Positions 35,387-45,000 of a stretch of 64,000 nucleotides of DNA are shown here, one piece after another. Origin of the DNA: Dyella sp. ASV24 (lineage in GTDB: Bacteria > Pseudomonadota > Gammaproteobacteria > Xanthomonadales > Rhodanobacteraceae); the NCBI RefSeq assembly GCF_016428905.1, contig NZ_JAELTQ010000005.1:22973-86972 (forward strand), read 5' to 3'. Each line of letters begins with the position of its first letter. Position 1 is the first letter of the stretch. The position numbers were made by a program, and so were the translations under genes. The notes under the pieces were generated by a model. That model was not told the DNA's origin. It was given only the letters and a program-made list of their open reading frames with translations, and searched no databases.

Positions 35387-35836
35387 ATGACTCATAGCGA
35401 TGCCACGGGTCGTCCCGTGGCCCAACTGCTTGTTGTCACGCGCAGCCTTGTTGAGCTGACCGACCGAGCCGTCTCCGACAGCGAGCTGTCCCACGCCGCC
35501 GCCGACGTGCTGATGTTCGCGGCGCGCCAGGCGGCCCGACTGGTGGAAGACGTGGTGAGCCTTCGCTCGCGCGATCCCGATGATGCCGGTGCATTCGTGC
35601 AGTGTTCCAGCAGCGCTGAGCTCGACCGTGCCTACAACGATCTGGAATGTCTGGCTGAAGCGGCCGGCATGATCCGCGCGCACGGCATCGGCTCGCAGTA
35701 CCGCGCCCATCTCGCTTACCTGATGCGCTACGCCGCGGAATCGGCCTGCAACGCGCTGGAGCGCGCAGAGCGCTCCATGAACCTGGCCGACATCACCAAC
35801 CTGACCCATGCCTGGGTCATGGACGCGCGGAACTGA
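35387..35836 (+). CDS. Protein of unknown function, all-helical
   Basis: A 149-residue soluble, helix-rich protein (LLVVTRSLVELTDRAVSDSELSHAAADVLMFAARQAARLVEDVV...). No membrane helix or catalytic motif; family not recognised, probably restricted to Xanthomonadales. GGAGGGGGAG before ATG 35387 decides the start over an upstream ATG at 35342. Convergent with the next gene, 15 nt between stops. Confidence 0.7.
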   Translation: MTHSDATGRPVAQLLVVTRSLVELTDRAVSDSELSHAAADVLMFAARQAARLVEDVVSLRSRDPDDAGAFVQCSSSAELDRAYNDLECLAEAAGMIRAHGIGSQYRAHLAYLMRYAAESACNALERAERSMNLADITNLTHAWVMDARN

Positions 35837-35851
35837 CAGGCACGAGAAGGT

Positions 35852-36607
35852 TTACTTCTTGTCCGGTGCGTCCGCTGCAGGCACCTGCTCCAGCGGCCCC
35901 ACCTGCACGTGGCCAACCCAGCCGTCGAAGACGTTGACGGCCGCCTTGTCCAAGGCCTTCATCACGGTCTCTATCGGCGGACAGCCGTTGGGATCGGCCA
36001 CAGGTCGAGACGGGTCGGTCATCCCCGCCATGCAGAATTTCGCACCACGCGCACTCATGCGGCTCAGTGTGGCCATGCCGTCGGTGTAACGGCGTTCCGC
36101 ACGCGGCGCAGCGGTGGCATCGCCATAGATCGGGCGCATGCTGACCAGCAATTGTTCGGCAGCGTGCCGGTCCGCTTCCGTGGCGTTCTTCATCGCCGTG
36201 TCGTACGCCTGCCGGAATGGCGAATTGGCGCGCTCCGACGCCAGCGTGAGCCAAGCCAGGCCCAGTGCCTGGTTCGCCGGTTGGTTGTCACCGTTGAGCG
36301 CCATCACGCCGAGCACGTACTGGGCCGGCTTACTTGCCCAGCTCGCCGCGGTCTTGAAGAAGCGCTGAGAGGTGGAATACCTGCCCAGCCCGTAGGTCTG
36401 CGTGCCCAGGCAATAGAAGTAGTCGCCCGGCAGGATCTTTTCTTCACCCGACACGCAGCGCGTACCGGCAAGATCGGCATCGGTGGGCGGCGTGTCGCTG
36501 TCCGCCGCGGTATCCGCCGACTGCGCCCCAGCCTGCGGCGCAGCGATAGCCATGAACAGGGCCAGTGCCCATACGATCAAACTGCCTTGCCGTCCTTGCG
36601 TGGTCAT
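35852..36607 (-). CDS. Exported protein with Sel1-like repeats
   Basis: A 251-residue protein with a signal peptide (MTTQGRQGSLIVWALALFMAIAAPQAGA, about 28). The mature part has Sel1-like helix pairs (YVLGVMALNGDNQPANQALGLAWLTLASER) and Cys residues that may pair. Sel1-repeat proteins act as scaffolds for partner proteins. Start at 36607 fits GGAGAA upstream; longer frames to 36763 have no family character. The 244-bp gap to the permease gene (36608-36851) holds nothing recognised. Confidence 0.8.
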   Translation of the reverse strand: MTTQGRQGSLIVWALALFMAIAAPQAGAQSADTAADSDTPPTDADLAGTRCVSGEEKILPGDYFYCLGTQTYGLGRYSTSQRFFKTAASWASKPAQYVLGVMALNGDNQPANQALGLAWLTLASERANSPFRQAYDTAMKNATEADRHAAEQLLVSMRPIYGDATAAPRAERRYTDGMATLSRMSARGAKFCMAGMTDPSRPVADPNGCPPIETVMKALDKAAVNVFDGWVGHVQVGPLEQVPAADAPDKK

Positions 36608-36851
36608 ATCGTTCTCCGTCGATGTGTCGTATTCACGAACGGCACATCCTAACGTCGACTGACGTAGAGAGGATGATGACGATAGGCAGCATGTTCTTGC
36701 GGCACACGTATCGCGACGGCGGCGCCTCGTCGCGTGATGTCGGACATGTGTTCCTAGGCACACACCCGCGCATCAACACGACGAGGCCCGCGGATTGTGT
36801 CGATGACGACGCGACGCGTCCTTGCGTCCAATCGCAAATTTGCGAGATGCG

Positions 36852-38444
36852 TCAGGCCGTATCCGCCCGTCGTGACGAAGCGCTCAGGGAAAGTGCCACC
36901 AGCACCACGGCCAGCACCGCATACGCGGCGGCGAACTGCCACACAAGCTGGCGCAGAGCGTCATCGAGCTGCCACGGCAGATAGATGCCGCCGCTGAGCT
37001 CCACCGAATGGATCACGCCGAACAGGCTGAGCGCCGCGCCAAGCAGAAGAATCAATGCCGCACGCAATGCCTTGCCGTCGATCATGGCCACCACAAAGCT
37101 CGCCCACACCATCGACGTGATGATGAAACCGTTGCCCAGCGCATTGATGATGGCCAGCTCGGAGAAGCCGTGCGTGCGATCGCCCAGCAACGCGACGACG
37201 TGCTCGGGCTGCACATAGGTAGGGTCGCTCAGCTTGATCGCCACCATGCGCGCAATCGCGGGAAAAAAGCTGAACACCACCGCGGGCGCGTAACGCATCG
37301 GCGTCGCCTCGAACGCCTGCACGGTGATGCCGATGGCGACGAACACCAGGATGGGCGCGAGTACCGACAGTGGAATCAACTCCACCAGATTGGAGAGATA
37401 GCCGAACACGCCACCGAGGCCCACGAACAAGCCGGTGAGCAGCGTATAGCCCGTGCCAGCGCCCATGGCCTTGTACGACGGCTGGCCGATGTACGGCGTG
37501 GTCTGCGCCACACCGCCACAGAACCCAGCCACCAACGTCGCCAGCGCTTCCACCAGCAAAATGTCGCGCGTGCGGTACTCGTCCCCGGCGGCGCGCGCAC
37601 TCTCCGTCACGTTGATGCCGCCCACCACCATCAGCAGGCCAAACGGCAGGATCAACGGCAGATACGGCACCGCAGAACCCAAGCCACCGATCCACTCCAG
37701 CGTTGGCAGCGGCAGCGCGAAGCGCCATGTCCATGGCTTGGGCGGCTCATAGCCACTGCCCAGCCAGCCCAGCGGGCCAAGCACGTAATAGAGCAACGCA
37801 CCCACCACAAAAGCCACCAGCACGCCCGGCAGGTTCCAAGGCATGCGCGCGCGCGCCACCAGTGCGTAAAGCACCACGCCCAATCCCGCAAAACCCACCA
37901 GCGGATGCTTGAGGATCTCCACCAGCGGAAAGAACCCCATCAAGACCAGTGCAATGCCCGCGATGGAACCCAGCAGGCCGGCGCGCGGCACATGCCGTTG
38001 CACCATGCCGCCGAAGAACGACAGCACAAACTTCAACACGCCCATGATCACCAGCGACGCCATACCCAGTCGCCAGGTGGCGAGCCCGGCCGCCTGCGGA
38101 TCAAGCCCCGTCTGTTTGAAGTGCAGAAACGCGGGCCCCAACACCAGGAAGGCCATGCCAATGCTGGTGGGCGCATCGAGTCCCAACGGCATCGCGGTAA
38201 CGTCTACTCGTCCGCTCTGACGCGCCAGTCGACGGGCCATGGCGGTATAGGCCAGGTTGCCCAGCAACACACCAAAGGTCGTGCCGGGCACCATGCGCAT
38301 AAACACAATGTCGGCGGGAAACCCGAAAACGCCGATCAGCGCTGTGGCAAGAAACGCCAGCACCGACAGGTTGTCCACGACCAGTCCGAGGAACCCGTTG
38401 AGGTCGCCCGGCGATATCCAGCGTTCACGTACGGACGCACTCAT
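36852..38444 (-). CDS. NCS2-type purine/xanthine-like permease
   Basis: A 530-residue integral membrane protein with about 12-14 helices. The segments NLSVLAFLATALIGVFGFPADIVFMRMVPGTTFGVLLGN at the start, GGINVTESARAAGDEYRTRDILLVEALATLVAGFCGGVAQTTPYIGQPSYKAMGAGTGY in the centre match the NCS2/AzgA-like transporter family, including the TE.A......R central pair and the QTTPYIGQ loop. Substrate (xanthine, uracil or another purine-like compound) is not clear. It follows the DUF3574 lipoprotein gene with a single base between stop and start. Confidence 0.85.
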   Translation of the reverse strand: MSASVRERWISPGDLNGFLGLVVDNLSVLAFLATALIGVFGFPADIVFMRMVPGTTFGVLLGNLAYTAMARRLARQSGRVDVTAMPLGLDAPTSIGMAFLVLGPAFLHFKQTGLDPQAAGLATWRLGMASLVIMGVLKFVLSFFGGMVQRHVPRAGLLGSIAGIALVLMGFFPLVEILKHPLVGFAGLGVVLYALVARARMPWNLPGVLVAFVVGALLYYVLGPLGWLGSGYEPPKPWTWRFALPLPTLEWIGGLGSAVPYLPLILPFGLLMVVGGINVTESARAAGDEYRTRDILLVEALATLVAGFCGGVAQTTPYIGQPSYKAMGAGTGYTLLTGLFVGLGGVFGYLSNLVELIPLSVLAPILVFVAIGITVQAFEATPMRYAPAVVFSFFPAIARMVAIKLSDPTYVQPEHVVALLGDRTHGFSELAIINALGNGFIITSMVWASFVVAMIDGKALRAALILLLGAALSLFGVIHSVELSGGIYLPWQLDDALRQLVWQFAAAYAVLAVVLVALSLSASSRRADTA

Positions 38445-38445
38445 G

Positions 38446-38895
38446 TCAGAACGACACCTCGGCCGGTTGGGTCACGCGCAGCACGGACTGGTCGCCCGTG
38501 CGCTGCTTCCAAGCGGCGCGAATAGCTTCCACTTTATCGCGATTGGCGGGGGTATCGGGATAATCGATCACCAGCATCTTCGAACGCAGCCGCTCGGGTG
38601 TCGCCTGCCCCTTGCCCTGCCACTGGCCATAGACATCCAGCACGCTGAGCCCATCGGGAAAGCGCGGCGTCACCTCGGCGTCCAGAAAGGCACGCCACCC
38701 TTGTTCGGTGACCCCGTGCGAGTCGTCGCCGACCACGCCAAGCCCGAAGTACAACCGTGTTTCCACCCAGCCCTGCGTCTGCGCGGGGTGTGCCGCATCG
38801 CCATGCAGCGTGGCCTGGGTCACCGGCGCGGTGGTCGCGCAACCCGATAGAAGCGCCGCTGACAACAGCGTGGAAGCAAAAAGCAAATGACGCAT
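38446..38895 (-). CDS. DUF3574 lipoprotein
   Basis: A 149-residue lipoprotein: signal peptide with lipobox LLSGC, then the DUF3574 domain (ETRLYFGLGVVGDDSHGVTEQGWRAFLDAEVTPRFPDGLSVLDVYGQWQGKGQATPERLRSKMLVIDYPD). DUF3574 proteins sit in the outer membrane or periplasm with unknown role. It is first gene of an operon with the NCS2 permease. The link to transport is context only. Confidence 0.88.
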   Translation of the reverse strand: MRHLLFASTLLSAALLSGCATTAPVTQATLHGDAAHPAQTQGWVETRLYFGLGVVGDDSHGVTEQGWRAFLDAEVTPRFPDGLSVLDVYGQWQGKGQATPERLRSKMLVIDYPDTPANRDKVEAIRAAWKQRTGDQSVLRVTQPAEVSF

Positions 38896-39090
38896 GGTTA
38901 TGTCCTTATGTTCGTTTGGACATCCAGACGGATATCAATCCATGGATGTTCTTCGCAAAGTATTGACAACAGAACTTGCGCAATGCAACAAATAACTTAC
39001 GGTCACGTAGCCATACGGGTCCACTGCCAGTTTCACCGGGGACACAAGGTCTGTTTGACATGAACGTCGCTACACCTGGACATCGCTCGA

Positions 39091-39115
39091 CGCCGCATGG
39101 CCATGCCATGCGGCG
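39091..39115 (+). repeat. Perfect hairpin in TonB-receptor leader (first)
   Basis: CGCCGCATGGC (39091-39101) pairs with GCCATGCGGCG (39105-39115), loop CAT. It lies about 110 nt before the receptor start and could be a transcript leader structure or a protein site. Confidence 0.5.
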
Positions 39116-39137
39116 ATGTTGCCCGGGCTGATGCTCT

Positions 39138-39155
39138 GGCGCCCTGACGGGCGCC
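39138..39155 (+). repeat. Hairpin in TonB-receptor leader (second)
   Basis: GGCGCCC (39138-39144) pairs with GGGCGCC (39149-39155), loop TGAC, followed by a pyrimidine-rich stretch (TTCCCTTCTC). Two successive hairpins before a transporter gene suggest attenuation, but the T-tract is poor. Confidence 0.4.
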
Positions 39156-39226
39156 CTTCCCTTCTCTATCCATCCTCCGGCGTCCGACCACGGGCGTCAT
39201 GGACTGCTGCGCTCCAAGGAAACGCT

Positions 39227-41680
39227 ATGCCGATCAACACCGCGGCCCTACGCCGCCGACTCCTGCCGGCCCTGATCATTAGTTTGCTCGCGCCCGTGGC
39301 GCAGGCCCAATCCCAGGCCGATGACGGACAGGCCAAAACGCTCGACCAAGTGGTGGTCACCGGCGTTCGCGCCAGCCATCGCACGGCGCTGGAATCACCG
39401 GTGCCCGTCGACGTACTGACGCAGGACGATCTGCGCGCTGCCGGATCGGTCAACGGCGAACTCGGCCAGGCGCTGGCAACGCTGCTCCCCTCGTTCAACT
39501 TTCCGCGCCAATCCAACTCGGGTGGCTCGGACCATGTGCGTGCAGCGCAGTTGCGCGGACTTTCGCCTGATCAGGTCCTGGTGCTGGTGAACGGCAAGCG
39601 CTTCCATACCTCGGCGCTGGTGAACACCGATACCAAGATAGGCCGCGGCACCACGCCGGTGGACTTCAACGCCATCCCCATCAGTGCGATCAAGCGCGTG
39701 GAAGTGCTACGCGATGGCGCCGGCGCGCAGTACGGCTCGGATGCCATTGCCGGCGTGGTCAACATCATCCTGGACGATGCGCCGCAAGGCGGCGAAGTCA
39801 CCGCTACGGGTGGCGCGTACCACACGCATTTCCGCCCGGCCGACCGCGACATCACCGATGGCGACAGCGGCTACGCCGCCGCCAAGTGGGGTACGCGCCT
39901 GGCAGGCACGGGCTTCTTCCGCTTTGGCATTGAGGCGAACAACCACGGCTCGACCAATCGGGCCGGCATCGACACCGTGCCGGATTGGCTGGCCGATCCC
40001 ACGCCGGCTAACCTGGCGCTGCGTGGAAGGCGCAACTACGCGGCAGGTGATCCCGCCGCAGAAAGTTACAACGGCTGGCTCAATAGCGAAGTACCGTTGG
40101 GTGGCAATGCGACGTTCTACTGGTTCGGCACCTACACGCAGCGTCACAGCGTGGGCGACAACTATTTCCGCTACCCGGATAGCAGCGCCAACATCACCTC
40201 GATCTATCCAGACGGCTATCTGCCCAAGTCCGTCGGCAGCGATCGCGACCTGCAGACCGCCGCCGGCGTGCGCGGCCTGCTCGGCGACTGGCACTACGAC
40301 GGCAGCCTGAACTGGGGCAGCAATGGCTTCAACTACGACCTGCGCGATTCGCTCAACGCATCGCTGGGCCCCGATAGCCCCACGTCGTTCCACATCGGCA
40401 GCTATACCTTCAACCAAGGCAGCGTCAACAGCGATTTCAGCCATGACTTCAGCGTGGCATCGCGCAACGTCACGCTGTCACTGGGCACGGAATACCGCCA
40501 CGAAAATTTCCGCACGCGCCCCGGTGATCCGGCGTCTTACATTGCCGGCCCCTATGTCGACGCACCAGTTGGCGCGCAGGCGGGCGGCGGCCTGCAACCA
40601 CAGGATGCCGCCAACCTGTCGCGCGATGTGGGGGCGGCCTATGCGGAGTTGTCCAGCGATGTGACCGAGCATGTGTTTGTCGACGCTGCCGCGCGTTATG
40701 AGCACTACAGCGATTTCGGCGGCAACTGGAGCGGCAAACTCAGCGGCCGCTGGGAGTTTGCTCCTGGCTTCGCACTGCGCGGCGCCTGGTCCAACAACTT
40801 CCGTGCGCCGTCGCTCAGCCAGATCGGCTACGAGGCCACCACGACTGGCTACGGCGCAGACGGCAAACTGGTCACCGGGCGCATTCTTTCGGTGAACAAC
40901 CCTATCGCACGCGGGCTGGGTGCTGAGCCGCTGAAGCCCGAGAAATCGCGCAACGCCAGCCTGGGCCTGACCGGTCAGGTGGGCGAGCACTTCGACTTCA
41001 GCCTGGATGCGTACCAGATCAACATCGACCATCGGGTCACGCTGTCGGAAACCATCGACAGCCCAGGTCTGGAGGATTACATCCTGCAGCACTTCGGCAC
41101 GCCCGGCGTACAAAGTGTGGCGTTCTTCACCAACGCGGTGGATACGCGTACGCGCGGTGCGGAACTGGTTGGCAACTACCGCACGCCGCTCGCCGGCGGT
41201 GGTCTGTTGCTCACCCTGGCCTACAGCCACAACCATACCGATATCCTGCACGTGATTCCGACGCCAGAAGCACTCGCCGCTACGGGTGCTGGCAACGTGC
41301 TGTTCGGCGTGGAGGAACAGAACACGTTGACGGACGCCGCTCCTCGCCAGCGCGGCTCGTTCACCGCCAACTGGAGCAATACGCGCTGGAACTTGCTGGG
41401 ACGCGTCACCCGCCAGGGTTCCGTGGTGCGCGTGTTCGATTTCGGCGGTGGCGACGTGCCCACGCAGACTTATGCGCCCCGCTGGCAGCTGGACGCGGAA
41501 GTGGAATTCAAGGCAACGCCGCAACTGAGCTTCGCCGTGGGCGGCTACAACCTCACCGACCAATACCCCACCCGTTCCAACAGCGAGATCAATTACGCGG
41601 GCAACTTCCCTTATGACGTGATTTCGCCTATTGGCCTCAACGGCGCCTACTGGTACGGGCGGGTGCGCTACACCTTCTAA
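39227..41680 (+). CDS. TonB-dependent outer-membrane receptor
   Basis: An 817-residue outer-membrane receptor. Signal peptide (1-27), TonB-box-like KTLDQVVVTG, plug domain (about 45-165, SAIKRVEVLRDGAGAQYGSDAIAGVVNIIL), beta-barrel to the C-terminal RYTF (terminal Phe, typical barrel signal). It should import an iron-siderophore, cobalamin, sugar or other ligand driven by TonB; the substrate is unknown and no transporter operon is adjacent. CAAGGAAA precedes ATG 39227; an upstream open frame to 39116 overlaps the hairpins and is not coding-like. Confidence 0.93.
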   Translation: MPINTAALRRRLLPALIISLLAPVAQAQSQADDGQAKTLDQVVVTGVRASHRTALESPVPVDVLTQDDLRAAGSVNGELGQALATLLPSFNFPRQSNSGGSDHVRAAQLRGLSPDQVLVLVNGKRFHTSALVNTDTKIGRGTTPVDFNAIPISAIKRVEVLRDGAGAQYGSDAIAGVVNIILDDAPQGGEVTATGGAYHTHFRPADRDITDGDSGYAAAKWGTRLAGTGFFRFGIEANNHGSTNRAGIDTVPDWLADPTPANLALRGRRNYAAGDPAAESYNGWLNSEVPLGGNATFYWFGTYTQRHSVGDNYFRYPDSSANITSIYPDGYLPKSVGSDRDLQTAAGVRGLLGDWHYDGSLNWGSNGFNYDLRDSLNASLGPDSPTSFHIGSYTFNQGSVNSDFSHDFSVASRNVTLSLGTEYRHENFRTRPGDPASYIAGPYVDAPVGAQAGGGLQPQDAANLSRDVGAAYAELSSDVTEHVFVDAAARYEHYSDFGGNWSGKLSGRWEFAPGFALRGAWSNNFRAPSLSQIGYEATTTGYGADGKLVTGRILSVNNPIARGLGAEPLKPEKSRNASLGLTGQVGEHFDFSLDAYQINIDHRVTLSETIDSPGLEDYILQHFGTPGVQSVAFFTNAVDTRTRGAELVGNYRTPLAGGGLLLTLAYSHNHTDILHVIPTPEALAATGAGNVLFGVEEQNTLTDAAPRQRGSFTANWSNTRWNLLGRVTRQGSVVRVFDFGGGDVPTQTYAPRWQLDAEVEFKATPQLSFAVGGYNLTDQYPTRSNSEINYAGNFPYDVISPIGLNGAYWYGRVRYTF

Positions 41681-41721
41681 AAGTCTGTTCAAGATTTCGC
41701 ATGCGCGCTCATTTCCCTCAC

Positions 41722-41849
41722 CGTCATTCCGGCGCAGGCCGGAATCCAGTGGCCACGTAGCTCGGTTTTCGTAGTAGGGCCAAACGCTTGAAGTCGACGC
41801 GATAACCGGTGGCATCCGTCACTGGATTCCGGCCTGCGCCGGAATGACG
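41722..41849. repeat. REPIN-like pair: two REP units in inverted orientation
   Basis: A 30-bp sequence at 41722-41751 is repeated as an exact reverse complement at 41820-41849. The core is GTCATTCCGGC..GCCGGAAT. Between them are about 68 bp of unrelated sequence. The core also matches the single unit at 1184-1215. This is the typical layout of a mobilised REP doublet (REPIN), usually moved by a RAYT transposase; no such gene is in the window. Confidence 0.82.
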
Positions 41850-41947
41850 CCCGTCTGGACTGGAGACTTTGAACTGGCTCTAAGCCTGCACTGAGCGCCA
41901 CACCGTCTCAGGCCACGGGACAGCATAGCGGCACCATGCGGGACATC

Positions 41948-41966
41948 TCTCGCCTACTCGGCGAGA
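41948..41966. promoter_or_regulatory. Inverted repeat upstream of recC
   Basis: TCTCGCC-TACTC-GGCGAGA, 7-bp arms, about 35 bp before the recC ATG. The right arm runs into GAGAAT, a plausible -10 element, so a protein bound here could block the promoter. Confidence 0.35.
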
Positions 41967-42000
41967 ATGCCCCCATGAGCAATACCAGCCGCCGCCAACC

Positions 42001-45000
42001 ATGAGCCACACCCTGGACCTGCCTCTGGAGAGTCCGATCCAGCCGGGCCTGATGGTTATACATGGCAACCGCATGGAAGACCTGCGCGATCTGCTGACGG
42101 GCTGGCTCGCCCGCGCGCCGCTACGCCCGCTGGAAGACGAGCTGATGCTGGTGCAAAGCAACGGCATCGCGCAGTGGTTGAAGTGGGCGCTGGCGCGCCC
42201 TGTCGGCGTGGGCGGCGGGCTGGGCATCAGCGCCGCTATCGACGTGCAACTGCCCGGCCGCTTCCTGTGGGCGGCCTACCGCAGCGTACTAGGGCGTGAC
42301 GCGGTACCCACCACGTCGCCGTTCGACAAATCCCGCTTGAGCTGGCGACTGCTGCGCCTGCTGCCCGCTCATTTGCACGAAGCTGAATTCGCACCGCTGC
42401 GTGACTTCCTCCGCGACGATCCCGACGAGCGCAAACGCTTTCAGTTGGCCGAACGCGTGGCCGACCTGTTCGACCAGTACCAAGTGTATCGCGCGGACTG
42501 GCTCGCGGACTGGGAACGTGGCCAGTACGTGCTGCGCAACGATCTGCGCGGCGAGCCATCCGAGCTTCCCGCGGACCAGCGCTGGCAGGCCCGCCTATGG
42601 CAATTGCTGCTCGACGATGTGGGCGAGGAACGCCACAACCATCGCGCCGCCGTGCACCAGGCGTTTCTCGATCGTATCAATACGCTGACGACGCGGCCGC
42701 CCATGCTGCCTCGCCGCATCGTGGTGTTCGGCATTTCCTCGCTACCGCAGCAAACACTGGAAGCGCTGACCGCACTGGCGCGTTTCAGCCAGGTGATGCT
42801 GCTGGTCGCCAACCCTTGCCGGCACTACTGGGCCGACATCATCGAAGATCGCGAACTGCTCAAGGCAAGCCAGCGCCGCCACGGCCAGAAGCCCGGCTTG
42901 CCAGCCGAGCCACGTTACGAAGACCTGCACCTGCACGCCAATCCGCTGCTGGCTGCCTGGGGGCGACAAGGGCGCGACTACATCCGCCTGCTCGATGCCT
43001 TCGACAAGCCCGAGGGTTATCGCTCGCAGTTCGCCGCGTGGAATCGCAGCATCGACCTGTTCGCCGATACCGACGGCGGCACGCTGCTACGGCAGATGCA
43101 GCAGGCCATCCTGGATCTGGAACCGTTGCCGGCCGAGGCCGCTCAGCGCAAATCCTGGCGCGACAACGATGCCTCACTGCGCTTTCACGTCGCGCACAGC
43201 CCGCAGCGCGAAGTGGAGATCCTGCACGATCAGTTGCTGGCGATGTTCCAGAGCGCAGCAGAACACGGCGAGCCACTGTCGCCGCGCGACGTGATCGTGA
43301 TGGTCCCGGACATCCAGACCTATGCACCGCATGTACAGGCCGTCTTCGGCCGCCTGTCACCGGATGATCCGCGCCACCTGCCCTTCTCTGTCGCCGACCA
43401 ACCCGCGCGTGGCGCGGTGCCGTTGATGGTGGCGTTGGAGCATCTGTTGTCGCTACCGGAATCGCGCTTCGCGGTGAGCGATCTGCTGGACCTGCTCGAT
43501 GTGCCCGCGCTGCGCGCGCGCTTCGATATCGAGGACAACGGCCTGCCCACGCTACGGCGCTGGATCGAAGGCGCAGGCATCCGCTGGGGTCTCGATCGTG
43601 GGCAGAAGCAAAGCCTGGAATTACCGGGCATCGAGCAGAACACCTGGCGCTTCGGTCTGCGCCGCATGCTGCTGGGTTACGCCGTGGGTGAAGGCGACAC
43701 CTGGCACGGTATCGCCCCTTACGGCGAAGTGGGTGGATTGGACGCCGCGCTGGTGGGTCCACTGATCCTGTTGATGGATCAGCTGGAGCAATGGTGGGCG
43801 CGCATGCGCGAACCGGCCACACCCGATCAATGGCACGAACGCCTGCAACAGTTGCTGCTCGACTTCTTCGACGCGGACGACCCGGCGGACAGCGACCGCC
43901 TCACGCGCCTCAACGATGCCTTGGATGAGTGGAAGCAGGCTTGCGCGGAAGCCGGTTTCGACCTGCCCTTGCCGCTCAACATCGTGCGCGAGCATTGGCT
44001 TTCCTCCATGGACGAAAGCCGCCTGTCGCAACGCTTTATGGGTGGTGCGGTGAGCTTTTGCACGCTGATGCCAATGCGCGCCATTCCGTTTCGCGTGGTC
44101 TGCCTGCTCGGCATGAACGACGGCGACTACCCGCGACGACAAGCCCCCGCCGATTTCGATCTGATGGCGCAACCCGGCCACGCGCGCCCCGGCGACCGCT
44201 CGCGCCGCGAGGACGACCGCTACCTGTTCCTGGAAGCGCTGGCCTCCGCGCGCGACACGCTCTACGTGAGCTGGGTGGGGCGCAACGTGCGTGACAACAG
44301 CGTGCTGCCGCCTTCCGTACTGGTCGGCCAGCTGCGGGACTACGTGGCTGCCGGCTGGCATCGCCAGGGCGACGATCCGAATGACATCCGCAGCGGCGAA
44401 CACCTGCTGGACGCCATGACCACGGTGCATCCGCTGCAACCCTTCAGCCGCCGCTATTTCAGCTCGGATGCCGACGTCCACCTGTTCACCTATGCCCGCG
44501 AATGGCGCCAGGCCCTTCGCGATCACGACGACACGGCGACGAACGGATCACTCGCGCCGTGGGAGCCTGATGCCGCCATCAGCCTGGCCCTGTTGCAGGG
44601 CTTCGTGGCGCGACCGGTGCGCCACTTCTTCAACCATCGCCTCAAAGTCCATTTCAATGCATGGAACGAGGAAGCGATGGATGACGAGCCGTTCGGCCTC
44701 AATGCACTCGAACGCCACGTCGCCACGACCAGTGTGCTGAATGCTGCGGTGATCTCCGCAGACCCTCGCGCTGCCGTGGACGTTGCTACCCGCCAGCTCA
44801 TCGACCAGGGCGCCCTGCCGCCTGGCGGCTTTGGTGAACTTGCACGTGATGCACTGGCCCGCGAAGGAAGCGACCTTGTCACTCGCTGGCGATTGGCCTG
44901 CGAACGCTGGCCCCTGGTCGACGAGAAGATCGAAGTACTGCACGACGCGCACGGCGTACGCCTCGAAGATTGGCTGACCGATCTGCGGCGCGGTGACGAA

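Larger units (their letters stand above)
38896..39226. other. Divergent region and TonB-receptor leader
   Basis: 331 bp between the divergent DUF3574 and TonB-receptor genes. The right half contains the two hairpins listed at 39091-39115 and 39138-39155. I do not recognise a known riboswitch consensus. Confidence 0.5.

Noticed and set aside
36985..38525. Very long open frames on the plus strand opposite the NCS2 permease and DUF3574 genes (about 500 codons)
   Set aside because: High-GC third-position bias of the real minus-strand genes makes antisense frames open. The predicted proteins are His/Gln/Arg-rich with no domain, and the opposite strand carries clear membrane and lipoprotein genes.
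39091..39226. Cobalamin or TPP riboswitch before the TonB receptor
   Set aside because: I could not find the conserved B12-box or TPP sequences; only simple hairpins are supported.
40478..41815. Long minus-strand frame opposite the TonB receptor
   Set aside because: Shadow frame; it runs into the REPIN and has no family character.
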